DNA of 29,364 nt from an uncultured Propionibacteriaceae bacterium (GTDB lineage: Bacteria; Actinomycetota; Actinomycetes; Propionibacteriales; Propionibacteriaceae), in assembly GCA_938012815.1 (NCBI GenBank), contig CALLVV010000048.1, positions 1 to 29,364 of the forward strand. Direction: 5' to 3'. The notes beneath the pieces are model-generated. The model made no database searches, was not told the origin of the DNA, and saw only the letters and a list, made by a program, of their open reading frames with translations. Of this stretch, positions 14,125 to 21,947 are shown piece after piece (position 1 is the stretch's first letter; every line of letters starts with the position of its first letter). A program made the position numbers and the translations under genes.

Positions 14125-15182
14125 TACTGCTCTCCTATCGTGTTCCAGTCCTGCAGCGCGCAGGTCGCGATGTCCACGTCCTGTTCAGCGGTTCCACCCG
14201 AAATTCCGATGGCTCCTGCCAGTTTCCCGTCGACATGGACGGGCACCCCTCCGCCGAACAGGACCACACGGCCGGAGTTGGTGTCGGCCAGACCGGGGAA
14301 GGGACCGTCCTCGGTGGCCAGGGGACCGAGCGTCGCAGTCGGTGCCTGGAAGGCCACGGCGCTCCACGCCTTGTTGATCGCGACCTCTGTGGACGCGAGC
14401 AGTGCACCCTCGACGCGGTGCAGCAGCATCAGGTTCCCGCCCGCGTCCGCGGCCGCGATCACGACGGGCACACCCAGCTCGACGCTGCGCGCCTCCGCCC
14501 GTTCGGCGATCCGTTTGGCCGCGGCGAGATCGAACCGACGGGCCGGCATACGACTGGGGGAGGGGGTCGAGGCGGACTGCTCGCCCACGGGCTCGCCGTC
14601 CGGTGATGAGGGGGATCCGAGGACCTTGGCGACGGCGTCTCGGACGATGCGTTCGATCTCCTCGTCGCGCCAGGTCTCGGCCAGCCTGGCCAGGGAGTAG
14701 ACGGCGTCGGAGAGACGGTTGAGGTATGTGATCAGCTCGGGGCGCACCGGTTCGGTCTCGGCCAGGGTCAGCACCCGTCGTTCCGCGCGACGCACCACGG
14801 TGCGGGCCTGGTGGAATGCCCCCGACCGGTCGTCGCGGCCCGGCACCACGAACTCCCGCTGCGGCCCCGTGACGGCCAGGCAGTCGTCGATGAGATGCTC
14901 CAGGTCGGTGATGTCGCCGGCGTTGATCTTGTTCGCCAGGATCGCCGCGCCCTCGGGGTCGCTGGCCAGTTCGGCGGCCAGCACGAACAGCCGCTGCTGC
15001 ACGTCGTGGACGCGACGCCGCCACTGGCCGGCGGGCAGCATCGCCTTCGCCGCCCCGAGCGCTGCGTTGGCCTCGTCGACGGTGCCGTAGGCCTCCACGC
15101 GCAGGCTCTGCTTGGGCACCCGGGAGCCCCCGAACAGCCCGGTGTCACCCTTGTCGCCGGTGCGCGTGTACACGTGTGGCAT
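14124..15182 (-). CDS. pduO: ATP:cob(I)alamin adenosyltransferase PduO, two-domain form
   Basis: The product is 352 aa. It attaches the adenosyl group to cob(I)alamin, renewing coenzyme B12 for the diol dehydratase. The N-terminal PduO-type adenosyltransferase domain (about 1-190) opens with the ATP-binding motif TRTGDKGDTGLFGG (6-19) and has the later conserved helix LITYLNRLSDAVYSLAR. A Ser/Pro-rich linker (about 190-212) leads to a GlcG/HbpS (DUF336) domain (213-352), with AAKRIAERAEA and GGGVPVHVDGKLAGAIGISG; this second domain is known to bind haem in Salmonella PduO. The gene starts five bases after pduN and is translationally coupled to pduP. Confidence 0.95.
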   Translation of the reverse strand: MPHVYTRTGDKGDTGLFGGSRVPKQSLRVEAYGTVDEANAALGAAKAMLPAGQWRRRVHDVQQRLFVLAAELASDPEGAAILANKINAGDITDLEHLIDDCLAVTGPQREFVVPGRDDRSGAFHQARTVVRRAERRVLTLAETEPVRPELITYLNRLSDAVYSLARLAETWRDEEIERIVRDAVAKVLGSPSSPDGEPVGEQSASTPSPSRMPARRFDLAAAKRIAERAEARSVELGVPVVIAAADAGGNLMLLHRVEGALLASTEVAINKAWSAVAFQAPTATLGPLATEDGPFPGLADTNSGRVVLFGGGVPVHVDGKLAGAIGISGGTAEQDVDIATCALQDWNTIGEQ

Positions 15183-15187
15183 GGCGG

Positions 15188-15457
15188 TCAGTCCTCCACC
15201 TCGACCACGTCGACGATGCCGACGATGGTCGCGTCCAGGGGGGCCTGTTGCCGGCTCGCAGCGAACCGGGCAGAGCTGCCCTTCGTGATGATGACCGTCT
15301 CACCGGTTCCGGCGCCGACGGTGTCCACCGCGACCTCCTGGTCGCCGACGGCGGCGCCGTCGGAGTGGACGCGCTGGATCAGCAGCAGTTTGAAACCGAC
15401 GAGGCGTTCGTCCTTGCTGGTGGAGACCACCGTGCCGACCACCTTGGCCAGGTACAT
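15188..15457 (-). CDS. pduN: Microcompartment vertex protein PduN (EutN/CcmL family)
   Basis: The product is 89 aa, a member of the pentameric BMC-P family that caps the twelve vertices of the shell. The start MYLAKVVGTVVSTSKDERLVG is the family signature, and GAGTGETVIITKGSSAR (48-64) is the conserved second half. The C-terminus VGIVDVVEV ends in the usual beta strand. It lies one base after the flavoprotein gene and five bases before pduO. Only one vertex gene is present in the locus, enough for a closed shell. Confidence 0.95.
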   Translation of the reverse strand: MYLAKVVGTVVSTSKDERLVGFKLLLIQRVHSDGAAVGDQEVAVDTVGAGTGETVIITKGSSARFAASRQQAPLDATIVGIVDVVEVED

Positions 15458-15458
15458 C

Positions 15459-16193
15459 TCAACTCCTTCTCGTGATCGTGATGTCCGACGATGCCGCTGC
15501 CTCGCGGGCCAGGTCGGTGATGATCGCCTTGCGGTGCACGCTCAGCCGCGACCCCGGAGCCAGGGAGCGGATCGCGGATTCGGTGACCACGCGCGCGGTG
15601 CAGTGCACCGCGTCGCCCGTGTCCGCGACCTCCCCGACGACCCGGTCGAGGGTTTCCGCGGTCGCCAGGTGCACCCCGAAGGATTTCAGGGCGGCGAGGT
15701 TCTCGCGCAGCATCGCCGCGTAACCCGACGGCATCTGCGGGAACCAGCCGCGTTTGTCCGCCGAGTCGGGGCAGGCGGCGTTGGTGGCCACGACCACCGG
15801 TTTGTTGGTCATGATGAACTCGGCCACTACGTTGCTGGCCAGGCAGTCGCCGATGCCGTGGGCGACCTTCGCGGCCAGGTTCGCGGTGAGGGTGGGGATG
15901 ACGAGCAGGTCGTGGGCCTGCACCAGCGACTCCTCGGCCGGGGTCATGCCCAGGGCTGCGATGCGTTCCTGGTCCAGGATGCGGGAGGCCGAGGTGGTCT
16001 GCCGCCAGTCGAGGTTGACGTGCGCCGAGGCCCGTTTCAGCGACTCCAGGGCCGCGTCGAAACCGAGCAGGGCGCCGGAGAACAGCACCAGCGCGTTGGG
16101 TTTGCCCGTGGCCGGGGTTTCCTGCCGGGGCTGTTCGGCGAGCACGTCGCGCACGATCCTGGCGATCAGTTCGCGCAGCTGTTCCTCGTTCAT
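15459..16193 (-). CDS. Microcompartment-associated flavoprotein with encapsulation-type N-terminus
   Basis: The product is 244 aa. Residues 1-20 (EEQLRELIARIVRDVLAEQ) form an amphipathic helix like those that target enzymes into the shell, followed by a short linker (21-33). The rest is a Flavoprotein-type Rossmann domain (Pfam02441-like): LVLFSGALLGFDAALESL at the start, the middle segment LVIPTLTANLAAKVAHGIGD and TNKPVVVATNAACPDS. Such proteins bind FMN. From memory, pdu loci of Listeria and lactobacilli carry a similar gene in the same place (between eutJ and pduN), without a settled function. Because the cobalamin reductase PduS is absent from this locus, cob(II)alamin reduction or electron delivery is a reasonable but unproven role. 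It overlaps the eutJ-like gene by four bases. Confidence 0.8.
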   Translation of the reverse strand: MNEEQLRELIARIVRDVLAEQPRQETPATGKPNALVLFSGALLGFDAALESLKRASAHVNLDWRQTTSASRILDQERIAALGMTPAEESLVQAHDLLVIPTLTANLAAKVAHGIGDCLASNVVAEFIMTNKPVVVATNAACPDSADKRGWFPQMPSGYAAMLRENLAALKSFGVHLATAETLDRVVGEVADTGDAVHCTARVVTESAIRSLAPGSRLSVHRKAIITDLAREAAASSDITITRRS

Positions 16194-17017
16194 CGGCTAC
16201 TCCTCATGGCCGCTCCCAGCGGGGTGGGGAAAAGGGGTTCCTCGGGCCGGTCGACCGTGACTCCGAGGATTTTCTCGAACACTGTGGGCGCCTCGGGCAG
16301 GGAGGCGGAACCACCCACCAGATACACCGTGCCCGGGTCGGTGCCGCCGAGCGCCCGCTCGGCGATGGTGGCCATCTTCTCCAGGGTGGGACGCACCACC
16401 GGGAAGACGGTGTGGACGTTGGCGGGGTCGCACTTGAACGCCTCGGCCTCGTCGTAGTCCATCCCGAGCGCCCCCGACAGCACCAGCGTCATGTGGTGGC
16501 CGCCGGTGGCCTCGTCGGTGGAGAAGTCGACCACCCCGTCGCGCAGCCGTGACACCCCGGTGGTGCCGTGGCCGATGTCGATGATGGTGCCGTCGGCCAC
16601 GCCGAGGGCCCGGGCCGCGGCCACGGGTTCGTCGACCACCTCGCACGGGGTGAGTTCGCAGGCGTCGAGCACGTTGGTGAACACCTTCACGGTGCCCTCG
16701 CTGATCCCGGGCGGGATGGTGACGGCGGCCTCGGTGAAGGTGTGGCCCAGCCTGTCGTGGATCTCGGTGAGGATCTCCCGGACGTTGGTGACGGCCCCCA
16801 GCCAGTCGACGACGATGCCGTCGCGCACCACGTTCGCGTGTCGCCAACCGCCCGTGACGGGACGATCCCCGCTGTCGACCACGGCCAGCACGATGTTGGC
16901 CGTTCCCAGGTCGACGGCGAGCCGCAGCCCGCTGCGCTTGGCGTTCTTGTGTGCGACCTTCCCGGTTCGCACGAGCTCCGCGAATCGGTTGATCCTGGTC
17001 TGGGGATTCGTCGCCAT
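16190..17017 (-). CDS. eutJ: EutJ-like actin/Hsp70-fold protein
   Basis: The product is 275 aa from ATG 17017, two bases after the pduL stop. EutJ is an ethanolamine-operon protein of the actin/Hsp70 ATPase superfamily, presumed to be a chaperone in enzyme or shell assembly. The phosphate-1 motif is LAVDLGTANIVLAVVD (about 33-48), the phosphate-2 type motif is GTIIDIGHGTTGVSRL (about 144-159), and the adenosine motif is VYLVGGSASLP (about 234-244). The size matches EutJ (about 280 aa). The first 28 residues are basic and precede the ATPase domain. The reactivase PduG in the same operon has the same superfamily fold but is much larger. Confidence 0.9.
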   Translation of the reverse strand: MATNPQTRINRFAELVRTGKVAHKNAKRSGLRLAVDLGTANIVLAVVDSGDRPVTGGWRHANVVRDGIVVDWLGAVTNVREILTEIHDRLGHTFTEAAVTIPPGISEGTVKVFTNVLDACELTPCEVVDEPVAAARALGVADGTIIDIGHGTTGVSRLRDGVVDFSTDEATGGHHMTLVLSGALGMDYDEAEAFKCDPANVHTVFPVVRPTLEKMATIAERALGGTDPGTVYLVGGSASLPEAPTVFEKILGVTVDRPEEPLFPTPLGAAMRSSR

Positions 17018-17019
17018 CG

Positions 17020-17655
17020 TTATCGGTCCAGACAGATCGTCACGTAGTCGCCGGTCCTGGCTCCGACGGCGTTGCCCTCGTCGGTGTCGAGGTGCAGCTC
17101 CGCCAGGTAGGAGTCCTTGACGCGGATCAGGAAATTGTCCAGACGCGCCCCGCGCTCCCCCCCGAACTGGACGCTGACCCGGTCCTGGTCCTTCAGATTC
17201 AGGGCGGCGGCGTCGTCGGGGCCCATGTGGATGTGGCGGCCTGCGACGATCACGGCGTGGTCGCAGTCGATGCTGCCGAGGGGGCCTTCGATGCGCACGG
17301 GAGCGGCGGTCTCGAGATGTCCCGACTGGGCCATCGGCGCCTTGATGCCGAGGGCGAAACAGTCGGTGCGGCTCAACTCCACCTGGGTGGCGGGACGGTT
17401 GGGACCCATCACGCGCACCCGGGTCATGGTGCCGCGGGGGCCGTGCAGGGTCACGGTCTCCTCGGCCGCGAACTCGCCGCGCTGACGCACGTGCTTCTTG
17501 ACCTTCGGTTCGGTGTAGCCGAACAGGGTTGTGAAGTCGGCGTCGCACAGGTGGACGTGCCGGTTGGAGATGCCGACGACCACCTTGCGCGGGTCCAGGG
17601 CGGCGATCCGCTCCAGGACCCGGCTGGTGATCTCGGCGACGAGCGCGTCGGTCAT
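17020..17655 (-). CDS. pduL: Phosphate propanoyltransferase PduL
   Basis: The product is 211 aa. It converts propionyl-CoA and phosphate into propionyl-phosphate and recycles CoA within the compartment. The zinc-binding motifs are visible: NRHVHL (31-36) and GRHIHM in the second barrel, plus the C-terminal LHLDTDEGNAVG motif. Residues 1-20 (ALVAEITSRVLERIAALDP) form a helix of the encapsulation type. The length is typical of PduL. The start overlaps the pduJ stop by four bases. No propionate kinase (PduW) is encoded in the window, so a housekeeping acetate/propionate kinase elsewhere must finish the route to ATP. Confidence 0.96.
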   Translation of the reverse strand: MTDALVAEITSRVLERIAALDPRKVVVGISNRHVHLCDADFTTLFGYTEPKVKKHVRQRGEFAAEETVTLHGPRGTMTRVRVMGPNRPATQVELSRTDCFALGIKAPMAQSGHLETAAPVRIEGPLGSIDCDHAVIVAGRHIHMGPDDAAALNLKDQDRVSVQFGGERGARLDNFLIRVKDSYLAELHLDTDEGNAVGARTGDYVTICLDR

Positions 17656-17924
17656 GACTGCGGCAGGATCTTCTCGACGTCATTGTGGGGGCGCGGGATG
17701 ACGTGCTGGGAGATCAGCTCGCCGACCCGAGCGGCTGCCGACGACCCGGCGTCGACGGCGGCCTTCACGGCACCGACGTCGCCGCGCACCATCACGGTGA
17801 CCAGGCCGGCGCCGATCTTTTCGCTGCCGATCAGGGTCACGTTCGCGGACTTGACCATGGCGTCGGCGGCCTCGACGGCCCCCACGTAGCCCTTGGTCTC
17901 GATCATTCCGAGAGCATTGCTCAT
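17652..17924 (-). CDS. pduJ: Hexameric shell protein PduJ (BMC-H)
   Basis: The product is 90 aa, one full BMC domain, forming the flat hexagonal tiles of the shell. The signature ETKGYVGAVEAADAMVKSAN spans 9-28, and VRGDVGAVKAAVDAG and HVIPRPHNDVEKIL follow. The central-pore loop reads KIGAGL, with Ala where PduA and PduJ of Salmonella have Ser40. It differs from the PduA of this locus at only ten positions over the first 88 residues. It is named PduJ by position (after the PduK-like gene, before pduL); sequence alone does not separate it from PduA. It overlaps both neighbours by four bases. Confidence 0.94.
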   Translation of the reverse strand: MSNALGMIETKGYVGAVEAADAMVKSANVTLIGSEKIGAGLVTVMVRGDVGAVKAAVDAGSSAAARVGELISQHVIPRPHNDVEKILPQS

Positions 17925-18511
17925 GACTGCTTCCTCCTGGTGGTGGATGTCCGGGGAGCCTTGGTGGTCTCCGCGGGGTTCTTGGGTGTCGCACCCGGTT
18001 TCGGATCCGGTGCGGGTGCGGACTTCTGGTCCGGGCCGGATGCGGGCCGCGCCTGTTCGAGTTGCGGTTTCGGCTCGGGTTTCGTGATGGCCTTCGGATT
18101 GGGTGTGGATCCGGGTTTCTCCGCCGCCTTGGATCCGGTCTTCGGAGCGGGTTTGGTTTTCTCCGGTGCCTTGGCCCTGGCGGCGGGTTTCGTCGTCGCC
18201 TTCGCCTGGGGGGTGGGCGTGGCCAGCCCCACGGTTGCGGCCGAGAAGACGAGGGGTTCCAGCTCCGGGTGGGGCCGGGGAATGACGATCCTGCTGACCA
18301 CGCGGGTCAGTTTCGACGCCGCCACCTCGGCTGCGGCCATGGCCGCCTGGACGGCCGCCACCTGACCCTCGACCTTGACGGTGACGTAGCCGCCGCCCTT
18401 GGCCAGTTCGTAGCCGATCAGGGTGACGTCGGCGGTCTTGCAGGCGACGTCGGCGGCCTCGACGCCAGCGACGAGGCCCACCACTTCAATGCTCCCCAGT
18501 GCTTGCATCAC
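17921..18511 (-). CDS. PduK-like shell protein with long Lys/Pro/Ala tail
   Basis: The product is 196 aa. Residues 1-92 form a BMC-H domain (MMQALGSIEVVGLVAGVEAA at the start, VVSRIVIPRPHPELEPLVFS at the end), with a glycine-rich pore loop AKGGGY. Residues 93-196 form a tail made almost only of Lys, Pro, Ala, Thr and Ser, strongly basic, with no aromatic residue and no cysteine. It must be disordered. Position between pduH and pduJ is that of pduK. Classical PduK tails carry cysteines for an iron-sulfur centre, and none are here. The tail could bind cargo, nucleic acid or the cytosolic surface. It overlaps pduH and pduJ by four bases each. Confidence 0.9.
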   Translation of the reverse strand: MMQALGSIEVVGLVAGVEAADVACKTADVTLIGYELAKGGGYVTVKVEGQVAAVQAAMAAAEVAASKLTRVVSRIVIPRPHPELEPLVFSAATVGLATPTPQAKATTKPAARAKAPEKTKPAPKTGSKAAEKPGSTPNPKAITKPEPKPQLEQARPASGPDQKSAPAPDPKPGATPKNPAETTKAPRTSTTRRKQS

Positions 18512-18861
18512 TGGCTCCTTTCGGGTTCACGGAGGGGAAGTCTTTTCACCAGGCGGGCGGCGTTCGACCCGATGATCCGGTCCGCCTGCTCGCTGCGCCC
18601 CAGGAAGTGCGCCAGGTAGGGGCGCTGCTCGGGGAGTTTCTCGGTGGTGATGACCACGTAGTCGAGGGCGATTCCCAGGCCGATGCCCAGCCGCGACGAG
18701 GTCGCGGCGCGGTGCGCCAGGACCAGGGGGTTCAGCTCCGAGAGGCGATCCACGCGACTCGGCACCCCCTCCTCCTCGATGCCGAGGAGCACCTGGGTGA
18801 GCTGCTCGTCGCCGACGCCCTCGTGGACGGCGAGGTTGATGGTGGGGCGTTCGTCGGTCAC
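18508..18861 (-). CDS. pduH: Diol dehydratase reactivase small subunit PduH
   Basis: The product is 117 aa. With PduG it forms the ATP-dependent chaperone that releases damaged cobalamin from the diol dehydratase. The small-subunit features are visible: the N-terminal strand PTINLAVHEGVG, the GIEEEGVPSRV segment (about 27-37), the ALDYVVITTEKLPEQRPY stretch and the C-terminal RIIGSNAARLVKRLPLR, typical of DdrB/PduH proteins. The fold is related to the beta subunit of the dehydratase. It overlaps pduG upstream and the PduK-like gene downstream by four bases, so all three are translated in a coupled series. Confidence 0.95.
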   Translation of the reverse strand: MTDERPTINLAVHEGVGDEQLTQVLLGIEEEGVPSRVDRLSELNPLVLAHRAATSSRLGIGLGIALDYVVITTEKLPEQRPYLAHFLGRSEQADRIIGSNAARLVKRLPLREPERSQ

Positions 18862-20672
18862 GACGCACCCCCCAGCACCAGGCCGGTGGCGACGGCGTTG
18901 CGGGGCCCCTCGACACCGCGGATGTTGGCGCGCCCGGCCACCACCCGGTAGTCGGCCAGGGCCCGGGTGACCAGCTGCGGTATCTCGAAGTCCAGGGCGG
19001 AGCCGCCGACGAGCACCACGAAGTCGATGCCGCGCACCTCCGAGGTGGGGGAGACGCGCTGCAGGGCGCGGATCGCGTTGGTGACGAAGACCTGCTCCTT
19101 GGCGCGGATGCGGACCTGGCGGATGGTCTCGACGGGAAGGTCCACGTCGAGGGGCACCATGCCGTCGGGTTTGAGCACCACGGTGCGGGCGTAGACGTGC
19201 CCGGGAAGCGGGTCCTCGAAGAACTGCACGGTGCCGTCCTCGTGACGGATGTTGAACACCGACTCCACCTTCGCCAGCGGGTGGCGTTTGATGTCCTCGG
19301 CCGCATCGAAGGAGTCGAGGCCGAGTTCGGACTGGATCATCAGCGTCACCATGTTCCCGGCGCCGGCCAGGTGAATGGAGGTGCCGGTGCCGTCGGGACG
19401 CATGACGGAGGCGTCGGTGGAGCCGGCGCCCATGTCGAGGATCGCGATGGGGGCGGCCGTTCCGGGGGTGGTGAGCGCACCGCGGATGGCCATGTCGGCC
19501 TCCACGCCGCCGACCTCGACGGGCACGCCGATCTCGGCGGCCAGTTCGGAGGCGATCCGTTCCATCTGGAGGCGGTCGGTCCTGACCATCACGGCGATGC
19601 CGACGGCGGCCTCCATGGAGAATTCGTTCGCGATGCCGCCCGCGACCTGCTGTGGCACCCGGGTGTCGACGGCGAGCAGGTCGGTGATGCGGATGTCGCG
19701 GGAGTGTTGGTTGGTCAGCTGCGCCATGGTCACGCGCACCTTCTCCATCATGCCGCCGACGTTGGTGCCGGGCTCGCCCGTGATGTCGGAGAGGTTGCGG
19801 ATCCGGGAGGCGACGTCCATGATCTCGGTGGCACCCAGGTCGACGTCGACGTCGAGGGTGTTGGTGCCGTGGAAGGTGAGGCGGCCCGCGGGGATGCGGC
19901 GTTCCTGCACATCGCCCTCCGGGGTTTTGATGACCACGGCGGAACGGTTGCCCACCAGGGACCGGGCCAGGGGCACCACGGAGCGGGTGGCGTCGGCCTC
20001 CAGGCCGAAGAGGGTCGCGATGCCGAACGGGTTGGACAGGGTCTCGACGATGCGCCCGACGTCGGCCACCTCGATGGCGGCCAGCATCCCGAGCGGGACC
20101 TTCTCGATCAGGCGCACCTCGTCGACGATGGGGATCTTGCGGGCCAGCCGGTTGTGGACCAGCACGCCGTCGTCGGCCTGCAGGATCGCGCCGGTGACCT
20201 CCAGGCGCTCGGCGACGGCGTTCAGCCGGGCCGCGACCTGGTCGTAGGGGATCGTGCGGGGCGCCACGACGATGTAGGGCTGCCCGGCGGGGGCGTCGGG
20301 CAGCTCGTCGAGGGCGATGGTGGTCCCCACCCCGATGCCGAGGCCGCCCGGGGTGGAGGGGTTGTGTCCGATCATCGTGGATTCGGTGATGATCGTCTCG
20401 GTGATGGTCTCCATCGCGACATCGCCGATCACGGGGGCGGCCTCGTTGATGCGGATGGAGTCGAGGTCCTCGATGCGGCGTCCCGCTTTGCCCAGGGCCT
20501 CGGTGAGGGAGTGGAACAGGCCACGGATGTTGGCGTTGGTTCCCTTGATGCCGGTGGTGGGGACGATGGCGCTGGACAGGAACCTCACCTGCCCGTCGGC
20601 ATCACCGATCTCGGCGAGCGCCACCTCGGTGGTCGCGTTGCCGATGTCAATGCCAGCAACCAGTTTCGCCAT
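18858..20672 (-). CDS. pduG: Diol dehydratase reactivase large subunit PduG
   Basis: The product is 604 aa, close to the 610 aa of Salmonella PduG. The protein is the ATPase subunit of the reactivase. Its actin/Hsp70-like nucleotide site begins VAGIDIGNATTEVALAEIGD (5-24), and the second phosphate motif is ILDMGAGSTDAS in the second half. The last part contains IDFVVLVGGSALDFEIPQLV, the adenosine motif. Family-specific stretches include NEAAPVIGDVAMETITETII and VGTTIALDELPDAP. A ribosome site lies upstream in the 18-base gap after pduE. It overlaps pduH by four bases. Confidence 0.97.
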   Translation of the reverse strand: MAKLVAGIDIGNATTEVALAEIGDADGQVRFLSSAIVPTTGIKGTNANIRGLFHSLTEALGKAGRRIEDLDSIRINEAAPVIGDVAMETITETIITESTMIGHNPSTPGGLGIGVGTTIALDELPDAPAGQPYIVVAPRTIPYDQVAARLNAVAERLEVTGAILQADDGVLVHNRLARKIPIVDEVRLIEKVPLGMLAAIEVADVGRIVETLSNPFGIATLFGLEADATRSVVPLARSLVGNRSAVVIKTPEGDVQERRIPAGRLTFHGTNTLDVDVDLGATEIMDVASRIRNLSDITGEPGTNVGGMMEKVRVTMAQLTNQHSRDIRITDLLAVDTRVPQQVAGGIANEFSMEAAVGIAVMVRTDRLQMERIASELAAEIGVPVEVGGVEADMAIRGALTTPGTAAPIAILDMGAGSTDASVMRPDGTGTSIHLAGAGNMVTLMIQSELGLDSFDAAEDIKRHPLAKVESVFNIRHEDGTVQFFEDPLPGHVYARTVVLKPDGMVPLDVDLPVETIRQVRIRAKEQVFVTNAIRALQRVSPTSEVRGIDFVVLVGGSALDFEIPQLVTRALADYRVVAGRANIRGVEGPRNAVATGLVLGGAS

Positions 20673-20690
20673 CGTCCCTTTCCCTTTCTC

Positions 20691-21233
20691 TCAGTCCTCG
20701 CGCAGCCGTCCGCGGGCCTCGTAGACGTCGGCGGCCTCACGGACGAATCCCGCGCTCACCTTCGCGCCGTACTGGCCCTCCAGCTCGTCGGCGATCTCGT
20801 ACAGCTCCGCCTTGGTGGAGCGGTACGGGCGCAGCGCGTTGTAGATCTCCAGCAGCCGGGCGTCGGGCACGGCCACCAGCTCGGCGGCGCGACGCAGGTT
20901 GCGGGCCAAGGTCTGGCGTCCGTCGGCGTCGGCCACCTGGGCCTGGAGCTCCAGGGTCTCTGAGGAGATGCGGAAGTCGAGGGGACTCAGCTTTCCCGAC
21001 TTGACGTCCTCGAAGGTGAGTTCGTCGAGGGCCTTGCCGGTGTTGGTTTTCACCAGCTCCGGGTGTTTCTCGGCCAGCGGGTATTCGTCGCGGCCGATCC
21101 GGCGGGTCCCCGCGGCGGGGGCCTGGGCCGGGGCGGCGGGTGCCGGGGCATTCTTGGCGAAGGACACGGAGTCGTTCCCGAGGGACTTCATGACCTCCGA
21201 CATGATCTGTCGGATGAGTTGTTCCTGATCCAT
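20691..21233 (-). CDS. pduE: Propanediol dehydratase small subunit PduE
   Basis: The product is 180 aa, in the range of PduE (about 173 aa). It is the gamma subunit of the coenzyme-B12-dependent diol dehydratase. Residues 1-19 (DQEQLIRQIMSEVMKSLG) make an encapsulation-like helix, followed by an Ala/Pro-rich linker (about 28-43). The conserved core begins with RIGRDEYPLAEKHPELVKT and continues with LTFEDVKSGKLSPLDFRIS and ALRPYRSTKAELYEIADELE. The gene lies 10 bases after pduD and 18 before pduG. Confidence 0.97.
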   Translation of the reverse strand: MDQEQLIRQIMSEVMKSLGNDSVSFAKNAPAPAAPAQAPAAGTRRIGRDEYPLAEKHPELVKTNTGKALDELTFEDVKSGKLSPLDFRISSETLELQAQVADADGRQTLARNLRRAAELVAVPDARLLEIYNALRPYRSTKAELYEIADELEGQYGAKVSAGFVREAADVYEARGRLRED

Positions 21234-21243
21234 GGTGGCTCTC

Positions 21244-21939
21244 CTAGGCGGTGCTGACCCGCAGCGCCTGGGGTTTCTTGGCCAGGTCGCACTGGGCGGT
21301 TTCCTTGTTGTGCAGCAGGGCCGCGATGGCCTGGTACTTGGGGCGGGCCATCTGGTCGTTGCGGATCGGCACAGGCTGCGGCGACTCGCCCTTGGCGTAC
21401 TTGGCCGCGTTCTTGCCGATGGCGCGGAAGGTCTCCAGGTCGATCAGCGGAGACTGGCTGAACAGCTCCACGTTACTGAGCGGCGGCAGGTCCTTCTGGT
21501 GGATGACTGTGGTGCCGCGCGACTGGATGCCGATCCCGATGCCGGAGCCCGACAGCTTCGCCGCCTGGTGGGCGATGAAACCGACGTCGGCGCTCTTGTA
21601 GATCTTCACGAACCGGTGCTTGAGCCCCTCCTCCTCGATGCCGGCGGCGATCTCCTTGAGGACGTCGGCGTGGGGCAGGCCGATGATGGTCTCGTGGATC
21701 AGGGTGCTGAATGCGGGAGAGACCGCGACCACGACTTCCTTCGGGTCGGCGCCGCGCTCCGCAGGACCGGTCTCGGCCAGGGTGAGTTTCCCGGCAGCCG
21801 TGGCGGTCATGGTCGCGGTGCCCCCCGAGGTGGGGGACGGGGTGCTCGGCGTTGGGGCCGTGGCGGCCTGGTCCTCGGTGGCCATCTCCTGGACCACCTG
21901 CGCGATGATCTGCTTGAGGGTGTTCACATCAATGCTCAT
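21244..21939 (-). CDS. pduD: Propanediol dehydratase medium subunit PduD
   Basis: The product is 231 aa, near the 224 aa of Salmonella PduD. It is the beta subunit that carries the Rossmann-like cobalamin-contact domain. Residues 1-20 (DVNTLKQIIAQVVQEMATE) match the known encapsulation helix of PduD, and a Thr/Pro/Ala linker follows (21-50). Core motifs are VVVAVSPAFSTLIHETIIGL, GIEEEGLKHRFVKIYKSADV and LSGSGIGIGIQSRGTTVIHQ, the last being the cobalamin lower-face region. It lies 8 bases after pduC and 10 before pduE. Confidence 0.97.
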   Translation of the reverse strand: MSIDVNTLKQIIAQVVQEMATEDQAATAPTPSTPSPTSGGTATMTATAAGKLTLAETGPAERGADPKEVVVAVSPAFSTLIHETIIGLPHADVLKEIAAGIEEEGLKHRFVKIYKSADVGFIAHQAAKLSGSGIGIGIQSRGTTVIHQKDLPPLSNVELFSQSPLIDLETFRAIGKNAAKYAKGESPQPVPIRNDQMARPKYQAIAALLHNKETAQCDLAKKPQALRVSTA

Positions 21940-21947
21940 GGCTCACC

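Noticed and set aside
11659..14700. 1013-residue plus-strand frame over mdh, pduP and pduO
   Set aside because: It is antisense to three well-recognised genes. Lack of stops is caused by high GC and codon bias; the translation resembles no protein.
19197..20963. 588-residue plus-strand frame over pduG and pduE
   Set aside because: Antisense shadow of PduG/PduE with a Gly/Asp/His/Val-rich composition; no ribosome site.
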